Of a DNA stretch of 6,155 nucleotides, positions 1 through 5,962 are shown in pieces. The translations under genes and the position numbers were made by a program. Every line of letters begins with the position of its first letter. Position 1 is the first letter of the stretch. The notes below the pieces were generated by a model. That model worked only from the letters and a program-made list of their open reading frames with translations. It ran no database searches and was not told the origin of the DNA. Source of the stretch: Candidatus Zixiibacteriota bacterium (GTDB lineage: Bacteria > Zixibacteria > MSB-5A5 > SM1-73); the NCBI GenBank assembly GCA_022866585.1, contig JALHUP010000216.1, positions 1 through 6,155 on the forward strand, read 5' to 3'.

Positions 1-108
1 GGGGATAGCTTTCATCTTTTCGATGTCAGAAGCAGAGGAATTACGATCTATCCCCACGCAAAAGAGGCATAGCACAAGCAAAGAAAGAAAGATTAATTTT
101 TTCCTCAT
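1..108 (-). CDS. Secreted protein, N-terminal fragment (signal peptide)
   Basis: A reading frame of 36 codons opens with ATG at 108..106 and runs off the left edge of the window, so only the N-terminus is seen. It starts MRKK and continues with a hydrophobic stretch rich in Leu, Phe and Cys (about residues 5-20), followed by a polar segment with SASD near residues 25-28. This is the layout of a Sec signal peptide with cleavage likely near Ser-Ala-Ser. The two cysteines in the core do not sit in a proper lipobox, so I do not call it a lipoprotein. The upstream purine stretch (GGAAGAGA) gives only a weak ribosome binding site. A good sigma70-type promoter lies about 140 nt upstream on the same strand, which supports a real gene. 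The mature part is missing, so function cannot be stated. It is separated from the dockerin gene by that gene's terminator and is probably a separate transcript. Confidence 0.62.
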   Translation of the reverse strand, partial: MRKKLIFLSLLVLCLFCVGIDRNSSASDIEKMKAIP

Positions 109-246
109 TTAGTTTCTCTTCCTAAACTCAAAGGTTAAACAGTCAATGGTATTAAAAGGCTTACGCCTTAAATCCAGTCGAAGATGTATACGCATTTTAT
201 TCATTGCTCCTCTCAATGGGAGAAAAACCATTAAACTTCTCAGGTG

Positions 247-275
247 ATTATACAATGATAGCCTCTAAAAAACAA
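247..275 (-). promoter_or_regulatory. Sigma70-type promoter for the left secreted gene
   Basis: On the minus strand, TTGTTT (275..270) is followed after exactly 17 nt by a perfect TATAAT (252..247). Transcription would start near 240, about 130 nt before the ATG at 108. No other gene lies in that direction before the left edge. The spacing and perfect -10 make this a good candidate, but it is unproven. Confidence 0.55.
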
Positions 276-385
276 GGAATTTTGCAAGTAAATTAAAATA
301 AAAACGTGTTGAAGTTGGAATCAAAGAAGGTTGGTCAACACATTTTCCCTGCCTGTATCTCGTCTTTAGTGAGAAATCCGATGCA

Positions 386-417
386 CAAAAAAGAACGCAG
401 GTCCTTTCGAACCTGCG
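386..417 (-). terminator. Rho-independent terminator of the dockerin gene
   Basis: A 7-bp GC-rich stem (CGCAGGT 396-402 paired with ACCTGCG 411-417, 8-nt loop) is followed on the minus strand by TTCTTTTTTG (395..386). It begins about 30 nt after the stop codon of the dockerin-bearing gene, the usual place for an intrinsic terminator. Confidence 0.8.
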
Positions 418-447
418 CCAAAAAGTTTGAGAAAAAGGTGGTTTGAC

Positions 448-2169
448 CTATGCACAGCCGACTTGTGGAGGGGGTCCGTTAATGAAAAGATAATTTATAA
501 GGTATACCACATCTACAATGTTTACCACGCAGTCCGCGTTTACGTCTCCCGCCCGCAAAGGAAGGGGTGGATTGCCGTGCAAGAATAAATAATTTATTAA
601 ATAAACCACGTCTGCGACGTTGACTTGTCCATCACCAGTGGCATCGCCAGGAACAAGAACATATAGGCTATCGTAATATAATCTTTCAGCGAGCAAAGCA
701 TTCTGAACCAGGTTAGAGAAATTTAAGTGGGCGTAGAAGCTATCCGGGTGCGTCATATTGGGATCGTGAGCCAAATTGAGAGGATCCACATGCAAACTCT
801 CACCTATTACAAAGGCAACTGCGAAGTTTAAACTTTCACCAGGGGCGATCTGGTTAAAGGGACCGAAGGAGAACAAGAAACGAGTGTCATACCCATTTGA
901 CAAATCCCCACACATATCCTCGTTGACGGGAAGCCAGCCCTCGTCTGGATGCAAGTTAGTCCAGACGCAGGAATATATCTGGTCGTAATCAATTTCGCCA
1001 TTGGACATGATGAAATATTTGGAGACATCTCCTCCCGGAGTTCCCAATACATTATCTGGAAAAAGATTGCCACTTCCATAAGGATTCATCGCCGCCCATA
1101 TCCCCCGATTTGCAGCTAACCAGGGACCCCAGTCACGAGGAAATCCGCTTCCATTGGAAATCCACCAATTGTAGGAAATGTGCAAGTCAGGATTGGGACT
1201 GTGCAAGACTTTCATACCTATGACGCTTCTGGGGCTTTTGTCCGTGAAATAAGGTGTAGTGTACCCTCCATCCTCGCTCCCATGTCCATCATTATCAGCT
1301 GCCCAGGCGACATTGACAGTGTCTCCTTCATATATATGCAAAAAGCCGGTTATATCATCCTTAGCACCGTACATCGGACCATAAGGATTCTCATCAATGT
1401 GCATAATGTCTGCGTCCATATAAAATCCAATGTAAATTTGGGAAAGAAGATAATTGCCTATGTTCTTAATGATATACTCAGCGATGATGAATTTATCGAA
1501 TCCTGGAATGTTCCAAGAGTAGCTTTTCTGGGTAATGCGGATGTCTAGAGGAAAATGGTCACGCCCGTCAAAAGGATCAGGACACCACGGACAGAGAGGG
1601 GGCTCCGCACAAGTATCTGTGTAAACTGCAATTATATCCTGATGAGAAATAGCATCAGGTGAATAACAGGAGACTGTTGGATTCGTGCTTCTCTCTATGA
1701 TGGCACCCCGGGGACATGCATCGGGCCACATCTCATAAATCCATTGCCAACCATCGCATCCAACTGTGGTATAAATGCTGTCATTTATTTTTGCCCCAAT
1801 CCATATCCCGCCCCAAAACAGATATTCCAGCTCCGATCCAGCTGGGAACTCAAAGGAAGGAGCAGTTACCTCTGAATCAGGATAAGGATTGAAACATCCT
1901 CCCAGAGATTCTTTTAAATCATACAAAGGGTGTCCAAACCCGCTTCCAAGAAATCCCCAGTTGGTCATGCACGCATTCACCTGTGACATCCTGTGGACTC
2001 TCTGCTGGGCACAAGGCAAAGCCTTTGTCGGTTCGATGGATTCAACCCTTTTCTTCTTTTCCCCTACTTCCTTTGATCTGGCAAAAGCATTGGAAAAAGC
2101 AAGAGAGATAAAGACAGAGATGGTTAATAATATTACCACTTTATTGCTCTCTTTAAAAATCCTTTTCAT
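448..2169 (-). CDS. Secreted protein with C-terminal tandem type I dockerin repeats
   Basis: This is a 573-residue exported protein. The start chosen is the ATG at 2169, because GGGAGG lies 8 nt upstream and a typical signal peptide begins exactly there: KR, hydrophobic core at about residues 11-25, likely cleavage after Ala-Phe-Ala at residue 30. An in-frame ATG at 2208 would add 13 residues before the signal and lacks a well-spaced site. Residues about 31-500 are rich in Trp, Tyr, Gly, Asp and Cys and match no family I can name. Residues 508-573 hold two dockerin type I repeats with EF-hand-like calcium loops: Asp509, Thr511, Asp513, Asp520 and Asp542, Asn544, Asp546, Asp553. Each is followed by DVVYLINYLF and a Pro-rich turn. 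In cellulosomes dockerins bind cohesins; in candidate-phylum genomes such tails are common on extracellular proteins without cellulosomes. No cohesin or catalytic motif is visible. It is likely a surface or extracellular protein with its own promoter and terminator. Confidence 0.9.
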   Translation of the reverse strand: MKRIFKESNKVVILLTISVFISLAFSNAFARSKEVGEKKKRVESIEPTKALPCAQQRVHRMSQVNACMTNWGFLGSGFGHPLYDLKESLGGCFNPYPDSEVTAPSFEFPAGSELEYLFWGGIWIGAKINDSIYTTVGCDGWQWIYEMWPDACPRGAIIERSTNPTVSCYSPDAISHQDIIAVYTDTCAEPPLCPWCPDPFDGRDHFPLDIRITQKSYSWNIPGFDKFIIAEYIIKNIGNYLLSQIYIGFYMDADIMHIDENPYGPMYGAKDDITGFLHIYEGDTVNVAWAADNDGHGSEDGGYTTPYFTDKSPRSVIGMKVLHSPNPDLHISYNWWISNGSGFPRDWGPWLAANRGIWAAMNPYGSGNLFPDNVLGTPGGDVSKYFIMSNGEIDYDQIYSCVWTNLHPDEGWLPVNEDMCGDLSNGYDTRFLFSFGPFNQIAPGESLNFAVAFVIGESLHVDPLNLAHDPNMTHPDSFYAHLNFSNLVQNALLAERLYYDSLYVLVPGDATGDGQVNVADVVYLINYLFLHGNPPLPLRAGDVNADCVVNIVDVVYLINYLFINGPPPQVGCA

Positions 2170-2177
2170 TTTAATAG

Positions 2178-2183
2178 CCTCCC
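2178..2183 (-). promoter_or_regulatory. Ribosome binding site that fixes the dockerin gene start
   Basis: GGGAGG on the minus strand sits 8 nt before the ATG at 2169. This strong Shine-Dalgarno match favours that start over the upstream in-frame ATG at 2208, and the signal peptide agrees. Confidence 0.8.
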
Positions 2184-2344
2184 GGTATAATATGTTTTGG
2201 CTGTTCATCTTCCAAAGACAAAAAATGATTTGATCTTATTCTTTCCAAAAATCCTTAAAGAAAAAGGATTAAATTTCGATTTCTTGAGAACATAAAATCT
2301 AAGAAAGTCTCTCCCAAAATTTCTTGTTTATGGTTTTCTAAGAT

Positions 2345-2373
2345 AATTTAACCATTGTTACCGAACTTGTCAA
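2345..2373 (-). promoter_or_regulatory. Probable promoter of the dockerin gene
   Basis: On the minus strand a perfect TTGACA (2373..2368) is followed after 17 nt by TAAATT (2350..2345), which matches TATAAT at four of six positions. It lies just downstream of the terminator of the preceding gene (2393-2425), where a new transcription unit would be expected to begin. Confidence 0.5.
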
Positions 2374-2375
2374 CA

Positions 2376-2425
2376 TTTTTTTGAAAATAAAAAATACCCC
2401 ATTCTTTATAGTGGAATGGGGTATT
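2376..2425 (-). terminator. Rho-independent terminator of the ParB-like gene
   Basis: A 12-bp perfect stem (2393-2404 paired with 2414-2425, core ATACCCCATTC / GAATGGGGTAT, 9-nt loop) is followed on the minus strand by TTTTTATTTTC. It ends the transcript of the ParB-like gene, whose stop codon is about 50 nt upstream. The T-rich tract is only on this side, so leftward termination is favoured. Confidence 0.85.
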
Positions 2426-2444
2426 CGGAGGAGGCACTAAAGGT

Positions 2445-2469
2445 GGCGGGCAGACGCCCGCCTGGGCGG
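2445..2469. repeat. GC-rich palindrome, probably a dispersed repeat unit
   Basis: GGCGGGC (2445-2451) and GCCCGCC (2456-2462) form a perfect 7-bp hairpin with loop AGAC, followed by a further TGGGCGG. It stands out as very GC-rich in AT-rich surroundings, between the ParB-like gene stop and its terminator. The look is that of a REP-like intergenic palindrome; copy number cannot be judged from one window. Confidence 0.45.
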
Positions 2470-2473
2470 TAGA

Positions 2474-3499
2474 TTATTCGTTGAAAAGAGTAACTGATTC
2501 TTGATAAAACTTCGCTTTTTTGGTTTTTATCCGATAAGCTAAAAGCTCCTTTAAAAACAGATTTTTTTCGGAAAGTGGGGTCTGGGCAGATAACACCAAG
2601 CAAGAAACCTCTAAGCCCAAAAACCTATTGGGAACTATAAATCTGGTTACGCCGAAAGGAAGAAGGATGCCTTTTTGAACCAGATTCAAAATCTCCTTCT
2701 TGTCAAATCGGGGAATCAGATTAACGGCAGAGCTATTTTTAAAGTGCTCAAATATCGAAAGGAAATGGTTGTCAGAATCCAAATAAAAAATCTCCGATCT
2801 GCTTGAGTATGTGGCGATCAATTGATGAAGATTTTTAACTTTCTCTTCCGGAGTAATATCTCCATTGGTATGATTCGTATGGTTCATACCGTCGCTAACC
2901 ACAAATCCGATTGAGTCCCTAAAAAGAAAATATGAGATGGCTCTTTCGTGCTTCAAAGCTTCTTCTCCCCAATTCAAAGGACAAAACGATACTTCCAGAT
3001 TTAGATTTCTGATCTTGTCGATGATCTCCTCTTTGGGAGCATTAAAGATCAGGTGATTCCAGGAAAAAAGTTTCACCTTCTCATCTTCATAATCGACCAT
3101 CTGGACTAATACATCCGGAATATTTAGAAGTCTCAAAGCAGAGACCCGATTGACCCCATCTAAAACCAACAGCTTTCCACCTGTCTTGTGATTTGGCTGT
3201 TGTTGCGTCCCGTCTTTGGCAGGATTACCCGGCAACAATTCATGGTTCGACATGCTTGCCATAAATGGGTGGACATCAACCGGTCTGGGTGGTTCGGGGT
3301 GAGGGCATCTCGAACCAACGGATCGACTTGATTTTTCACTCTCTTCCATGTTTATGGACGCCACTAACACCGGATTTTTCAAGTGTCCATCCTTCTTGAT
3401 CTCTTCCGCTAATTTTACGGTCCTCTTAAAATCACAGGTCTCGTGAAACAGAAGGTCTTCCAGATGAACAAACTCAAGCGAAAATAAATTCTTATTCAT
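2474..3499 (-). CDS. ParB/SerK-fold protein with an in-frame insert
   Basis: This is a 341-residue protein whose N-terminal part matches the ParB N-terminal fold in the version used by free-serine kinases SerK and SbnI. Residues 13-47 carry LxxLxFHExxD (Glu20) and an IKKDGHLKNPVLV segment. Residues 110-140 carry LLVLDGVNRVSAL (Asp114, Arg118) and VQMVDYED. In SerK/SbnI the corresponding Glu and Asp are needed for activity, by my recollection of the family, so both key positions appear retained. Between the two halves, about residues 52-107 form an extra, Pro/His/Asn-rich, low-complexity stretch. Its DNA contains inverted repeats (3243-3317) and looks like an inserted element that kept the frame. 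A second odd stretch, NHTNHTN (206-212), also overlaps a palindrome. The C-terminal half (about 141-341) has no helix-turn-helix or other motif I recognise. A kinase role, an amino-acid metabolism role or a DNA-binding role are all open. The ribosome binding site is weak (AAGAAAGAGA). Confidence 0.78.
   Translation of the reverse strand: MNKNLFSLEFVHLEDLLFHETCDFKRTVKLAEEIKKDGHLKNPVLVASINMEESEKSSRSVGSRCPHPEPPRPVDVHPFMASMSNHELLPGNPAKDGTQQQPNHKTGGKLLVLDGVNRVSALRLLNIPDVLVQMVDYEDEKVKLFSWNHLIFNAPKEEIIDKIRNLNLEVSFCPLNWGEEALKHERAISYFLFRDSIGFVVSDGMNHTNHTNGDITPEEKVKNLHQLIATYSSRSEIFYLDSDNHFLSIFEHFKNSSAVNLIPRFDKKEILNLVQKGILLPFGVTRFIVPNRFLGLEVSCLVLSAQTPLSEKNLFLKELLAYRIKTKKAKFYQESVTLFNE
2861..2890. repeat. 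Short palindromic repeat inside the ParB-like gene
   Basis: GGTATGA (2867-2873) and TCATACC (2884-2890) form an inverted repeat with a 10-nt spacer. The stretch encodes Met-Asn-His-Thr-Asn-His-Thr-Asn-Gly at residues 205-213, which is low-complexity compared with the flanks. It may be a second small insertion in the gene, or simply a surface loop. Confidence 0.4.
3179..3334. repeat. Palindromic element inserted in frame within the ParB-like gene
   Basis: This segment separates the two conserved halves of the ParB/SerK motif. It contains an inverted repeat with 13-nt arms, 12 of 13 paired (3243-3255 with 3305-3317, core TGGTTCGA / TCGAACCA). A second pair, TTGTTGC / GCAACAA, lies near 3200-3240. 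The encoded peptide is rich in Pro, His, Asn and Gln and unlike the flanks. The boundaries are estimated from where protein similarity breaks, to within perhaps 15 nt. Palindromic elements that sit in frame within genes are known, for example the RPEs of Rickettsia. Confidence 0.5.
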
Positions 3500-3946
3500 G
3501 TCTCTTTCTTAAATTGTCTTTCAAGGTTTAAAGTTATCATTCACTTGAAGATTTAAGCAAATTATATGCCACTGGTCTTGAGATCAAGACTTCACAAATG
3601 GATTTTGGTCTTTTTTGTCACCACACCTTTGGGGGGGGGGTTAATTTGTTATGAAATATAGGGATAATCAAAAAGATGATTAGGCTTCACCTCAGGGGGA
3701 AAGGTTTTTGTCCAAAGAGGCTGATCTTTTAAGAAGAGAGCACGAATTCTGTGTCTTTAGATATGCAAAGATGTTCATACATCTTGCAAGTTCACAAATG
3801 GTTCGATTATACTCACCATAAAGGAGAACTTCCTTCGTCTGGCTGGGGCTATTCAAAAGAATGAAATTCCGCTACTTTGAAATTTTTCACAAAAAAGGGA
3901 AAATCTTTAAGATTAGGTAGAATGAAAAAAACTGCGGAAATTAAAA
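3500..3946. other. Intergenic region with a G10 tract and small hairpins
   Basis: I find no convincing gene. Besides the promoter above, it holds ten consecutive Gs at 3631-3640 and an imperfect hairpin at 3764-3788 (TGCAAAGATGT with ACATCTTGCA, one bulged base). A small palindrome AATCTT-t-AAGATT lies at 3902-3914. The 11-mer TTCACAAATGG occurs at 3591 and again exactly 200 nt later at 3791. A minus-strand open frame (3692-3871) lacks a start codon at its head and was not called. Confidence 0.5.
3561..3590 (-). promoter_or_regulatory. Promoter -10 and overlapping dyad upstream of the ParB-like gene
   Basis: On the minus strand a perfect TATAAT lies at 3566..3561, about 62 nt before the start codon. 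The place where a -35 should be (3584-3589, TCTTGA at 17-nt spacing) is poor. It falls inside a dyad, GTCTTGA-ga-TCAAGAC (3575-3590). A 16-bp near-palindrome on the -35 region suggests binding by a dimeric regulator, possibly an activator given the weak -35. No regulator is identified. Confidence 0.45.
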
Positions 3947-4002
3947 AACGGAGAGGCCGGGATTCGAACTCGGGGTAGAGCTTTTGACCCTACAACTGCT
4001 TA
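3947..4002 (-). pseudogene. Duplicated 3' half of tRNA-Ser (left attachment-type repeat)
   Basis: Read on the minus strand this is the second half of a class II tRNA: the end of the anticodon loop, the long variable arm typical of tRNA-Ser (GTAGGG...CTCTAC), the T arm with TTCGAAT, and the acceptor 3' strand CCTCTCC plus G. It matches 6100-6155 at 55 of 56 positions. The one difference, T at 3970 against C at 6123, puts an A-C mismatch in the T stem. The anticodon GCT is still readable just beyond the repeat (4002..4004). Upstream of that, the 5' strand of the anticodon stem, the D arm and the 5' acceptor strand GGAGAGG are absent, so this cannot be a functional tRNA. No CCA is encoded. It is followed by GTTTTTT (3949..3943), so with its stems it may terminate the operon to its right. 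Confidence 0.85.
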
Positions 4003-4050
4003 GCAGCACTAAGGTATGAGCTTCAGGCTGTTCCCGGCAAATTAAAACAC

Positions 4051-4602
4051 TTATCTTTGTTCAATCAGATTTAATTGCCTAAGAATAAAGATGGCATTAT
4101 CAATATCTGCATCAGTAACATTCCAACCAAAAAGCTTTGCTTTTTCTCTTATTGCATCCTTGTTCATGAGCATGCTTTCTTTGTGCAAAATAAAATAAGC
4201 CTTAGCAGCTATTGATAGACTAAGATAGTTAGCCTTATTCACTTCCATTTTTTTCACGAATTCTTCTACTTTCTTATATGTTTGGGCATTTTCTTCTTTA
4301 ACAATCTCTGCAAGATTTTTGCCATTTTCGACAAGCTCGAAATCATATCTTTTAAACTCAAAGCCTGTATTTGTATCAACACCAAATATGTTTCTTGCCA
4401 TACTTACAAAACCAGCTCCTATTAATTCATCTAACGCCTGCTCTATTTCTGGTGAATAAGGACCATAATAGTGAGGTTTGAATCCTATATTTTCATTTAG
4501 TAACAAAGAGAGAAAATATATCTGTTTCTGTATCATCGTCTTGCCAACAATTTTATCCCCAGAAGCTTTCAACAACATTAATATTAAGTGTCTAATATTC
4601 AT
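4051..4602 (-). CDS. YwgA-like protein, partner of the HD phosphohydrolase
   Basis: This 183-residue protein has no signal peptide or membrane segment. The N-terminal part holds VGKTMIQKQIYFL (residues 19-31) and HYYGPYSPEI (44-53), followed by a helix and an AGFV turn. This is the pattern of YwgA-type proteins and recalls the Panacea/SocA (DUF4065) family, whose members have a similar 'LQK..Y' plus 'YGP' layout and include antitoxins and proteolysis adaptors. The middle (about 100-130) is charged and helical, and the end (about 158-180) forms a further helical segment. In Bacillus subtilis ywgA lies next to ywfO, an HD-domain gene, and the same pairing is seen here. The start codon lies one base after the stop of the HD gene, with GGAGG inside the upstream gene's last codons, so the two are translationally coupled and probably made together. 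The function is unknown: a regulator, inhibitor or adaptor of the HD enzyme is my inference. Confidence 0.8.
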   Translation of the reverse strand: MNIRHLILMLLKASGDKIVGKTMIQKQIYFLSLLLNENIGFKPHYYGPYSPEIEQALDELIGAGFVSMARNIFGVDTNTGFEFKRYDFELVENGKNLAEIVKEENAQTYKKVEEFVKKMEVNKANYLSLSIAAKAYFILHKESMLMNKDAIREKAKLFGWNVTDADIDNAIFILRQLNLIEQR

Positions 4603-4603
4603 C

Positions 4604-5962
4604 TCAAACCTCCATTTTTTTCAAGATATTCGATATCTCCTGACCTATAAGTTTTATTTTCGTTTTCTTATCTTTTTGATCGGTATATTGTAGGGGTGCA
4701 TACACTTCAAAAGATATATCTTTCATTGACTCATCAATAGAACTGAATACAGTTGATTCCTCCTCAAAATTTTTCTTGTTTCCAATCCTATCAATAATTA
4801 TTATTCCGCCTTCTGAATCTCGAGAAGTTTCCCGCACGGATTTTATTGTGAAACAGTTTACTATGACATGTTCCTTTTTACAACTAAGCAAATTAATTTG
4901 GGATATTTGTTCTTCTATTTGCTTTCTTAGTATTTCATTTTCTTTTGTGGTTATGTTTATTACTTTCTCTTTCAATTTTTCGCTTTTTATCTCTATATTC
5001 TTTAGTTTTTCAGAAAATATTCTCTTGAATAGCTTCCTGTGATAAAGCATTTCAAAAATCTCTGTAGAATATCCTTTCTTATTTGAACAAACTAACTCAT
5101 TAAGAACTTTATCGTCCCAGTAGCCAAGATATTGTTTTAAGTAATCTTCATTTTCGTTGTAACGATATAATTTATTAAGGAACTCTATTCCATCTTTTTC
5201 TATCCCTAATTCTATTCCTCTAATAATCATTGCATCAGCTATAGATCGTATTTTGTGACAATATACCTGAGTTAGCATATAATATTTCGCCAAGACAAAT
5301 TGTTCTAAAGAATTGACGCCGTCATAGTTAATAGCGATGTGCGTATCAAAATTGTCATCATAAGTTGTTAAGGTATTAAGCATTCTATGGATGTCGAAAA
5401 CTCCATATTTCACCCCACAAAAATAGCTGTCCCTTAATAAGTAGTCCATTTTATCTGCATCTAAAGGTCCCGACACGATTTCTTTCATTAATGAGATATC
5501 GACTTTTTTCCCACTTAAAAGCCCGATTATATTCTCTATCTCATTAGGACTTAGGAATTGCTTTAATTCCCTATCAGTCTGAATTATCTTTGCTGTTATC
5601 TTTTCATGTGTCTTTTCTTTTAACGAATCATTTGTATCATCGGAATACTTATCTAAAATATCTTCAGAAATATGCGAAAAAGGACCATGACCTATGTCGT
5701 GTAGTAAAGCTGATAACCTTATGATTCTTTTCTTTTCATCATTTTCTTTTTGTGGTAGAAGTTTTTCTGCCATTAAACAAGCTATATGATATACTCCCAA
5801 CGAATGATCAAATCGTGTATGGTTAGCCCCTGGATACACCAAGTAGGCCATCGCCAATTGTCTTATTCTTCGTAATCTTTGAAAGAGACTTGTATTAATA
5901 ATTTTAAGTTCAGTATCTGATGGCGTTATAAAACCATAGATGGGGTCTCGTATTTCGCTCAT
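4604..5962 (-). CDS. HD-domain dNTP triphosphohydrolase (SAMHD1 / YwfO type)
   Basis: This 452-residue enzyme belongs to the HD superfamily branch that includes SAMHD1, Enterococcus EF1143 and Bacillus YwfO. EF1143 cleaves dNTPs to deoxynucleoside and triphosphate. By eye, the active-site residues are all in place: Arg50 and His53 in TRFDHSLGV; His88, Asp89, His92 and His97 in LLHDIGHGPFSH; His119; and Asp170, Lys171, Tyr174 and Asp178 in LDADKMDYLLRDS. The metal ligands would be His53, His88, Asp89 and Asp170. The opening motif RDPIYGFI and the RLRRIRQLAMAYLVYPGA block (29-46) are typical of the family. Residues about 310-365 are charged and probably helical or coiled, and the C-terminal part is family-specific. 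The length is close to that of relatives, so the gene looks intact. The start at 5962 is preceded by AGGA at 7 nt spacing. A conserved partner follows directly downstream. Substrate choice and any allosteric dNTP activation cannot be read from sequence alone. Confidence 0.94.
   Translation of the reverse strand: MSEIRDPIYGFITPSDTELKIINTSLFQRLRRIRQLAMAYLVYPGANHTRFDHSLGVYHIACLMAEKLLPQKENDEKKRIIRLSALLHDIGHGPFSHISEDILDKYSDDTNDSLKEKTHEKITAKIIQTDRELKQFLSPNEIENIIGLLSGKKVDISLMKEIVSGPLDADKMDYLLRDSYFCGVKYGVFDIHRMLNTLTTYDDNFDTHIAINYDGVNSLEQFVLAKYYMLTQVYCHKIRSIADAMIIRGIELGIEKDGIEFLNKLYRYNENEDYLKQYLGYWDDKVLNELVCSNKKGYSTEIFEMLYHRKLFKRIFSEKLKNIEIKSEKLKEKVINITTKENEILRKQIEEQISQINLLSCKKEHVIVNCFTIKSVRETSRDSEGGIIIIDRIGNKKNFEEESTVFSSIDESMKDISFEVYAPLQYTDQKDKKTKIKLIGQEISNILKKMEV
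4609..4613 (-). promoter_or_regulatory. Ribosome binding site for the YwgA-like gene inside the HD gene
   Basis: GGAGG (4613..4609) lies in the final Met-Glu-Val codons of the HD gene, 6 nt before the ATG of the next gene. The TGA stop (4606..4604) falls between site and start, an arrangement that couples translation of the two genes. Confidence 0.85.

Larger units (their letters stand above)
109..447. other. Intergenic region: leader and promoter of the left gene, terminator of the dockerin gene
   Basis: I see no protein gene here. From right to left it holds the dockerin gene's terminator (396-417) and a 7-bp inverted repeat, GTGTTGA / TCAACAC, at 306-312 and 335-341. Next come a leftward promoter (247-275) and a leader of about 130 nt. 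The leader contains a small hairpin, AAGGC-ttac-GCCTT (156-169), and a weaker CTCC/GGAG pairing near 208-222. The leader does not match any riboswitch class I can recognise by eye. Confidence 0.6.
2170..2392. other. Intergenic leader of the dockerin gene
   Basis: No protein gene is visible. If the promoter at 2345-2373 is right, this is a 5' untranslated region of about 170 nt. It is AT-rich and contains one clear small hairpin, AATCCTT (2250-2256) with AAGGATT (2264-2270). I recognise no riboswitch. Confidence 0.5.

Noticed and set aside
306..341. Inverted repeat GTGTTGA/TCAACAC as a terminator or operator
   Set aside because: The 22-nt spacer is long, there is no good T-run on either side, and it lies upstream of the likely promoter without clear relation to it; noted only as part of the intergenic description.
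1180..1548. Plus-strand open frame of 122 codons
   Set aside because: It lies wholly inside the dockerin-bearing gene on the other strand, has no ribosome site or recognisable motif, and is best explained as an antisense shadow.
2170..2208. Upstream ATG at 2208 as start of the dockerin protein
   Set aside because: It would put 13 mostly polar residues before the signal peptide and has no well-spaced ribosome binding site, while the ATG at 2169 has GGGAGG at 8 nt.
3947..4040. A complete tRNA-Ser gene at the left repeat
   Set aside because: The 3' half is convincing, but the 5' acceptor strand, D arm and 5' side of the anticodon stem needed to pair with it are absent, and the T stem has a mismatch.
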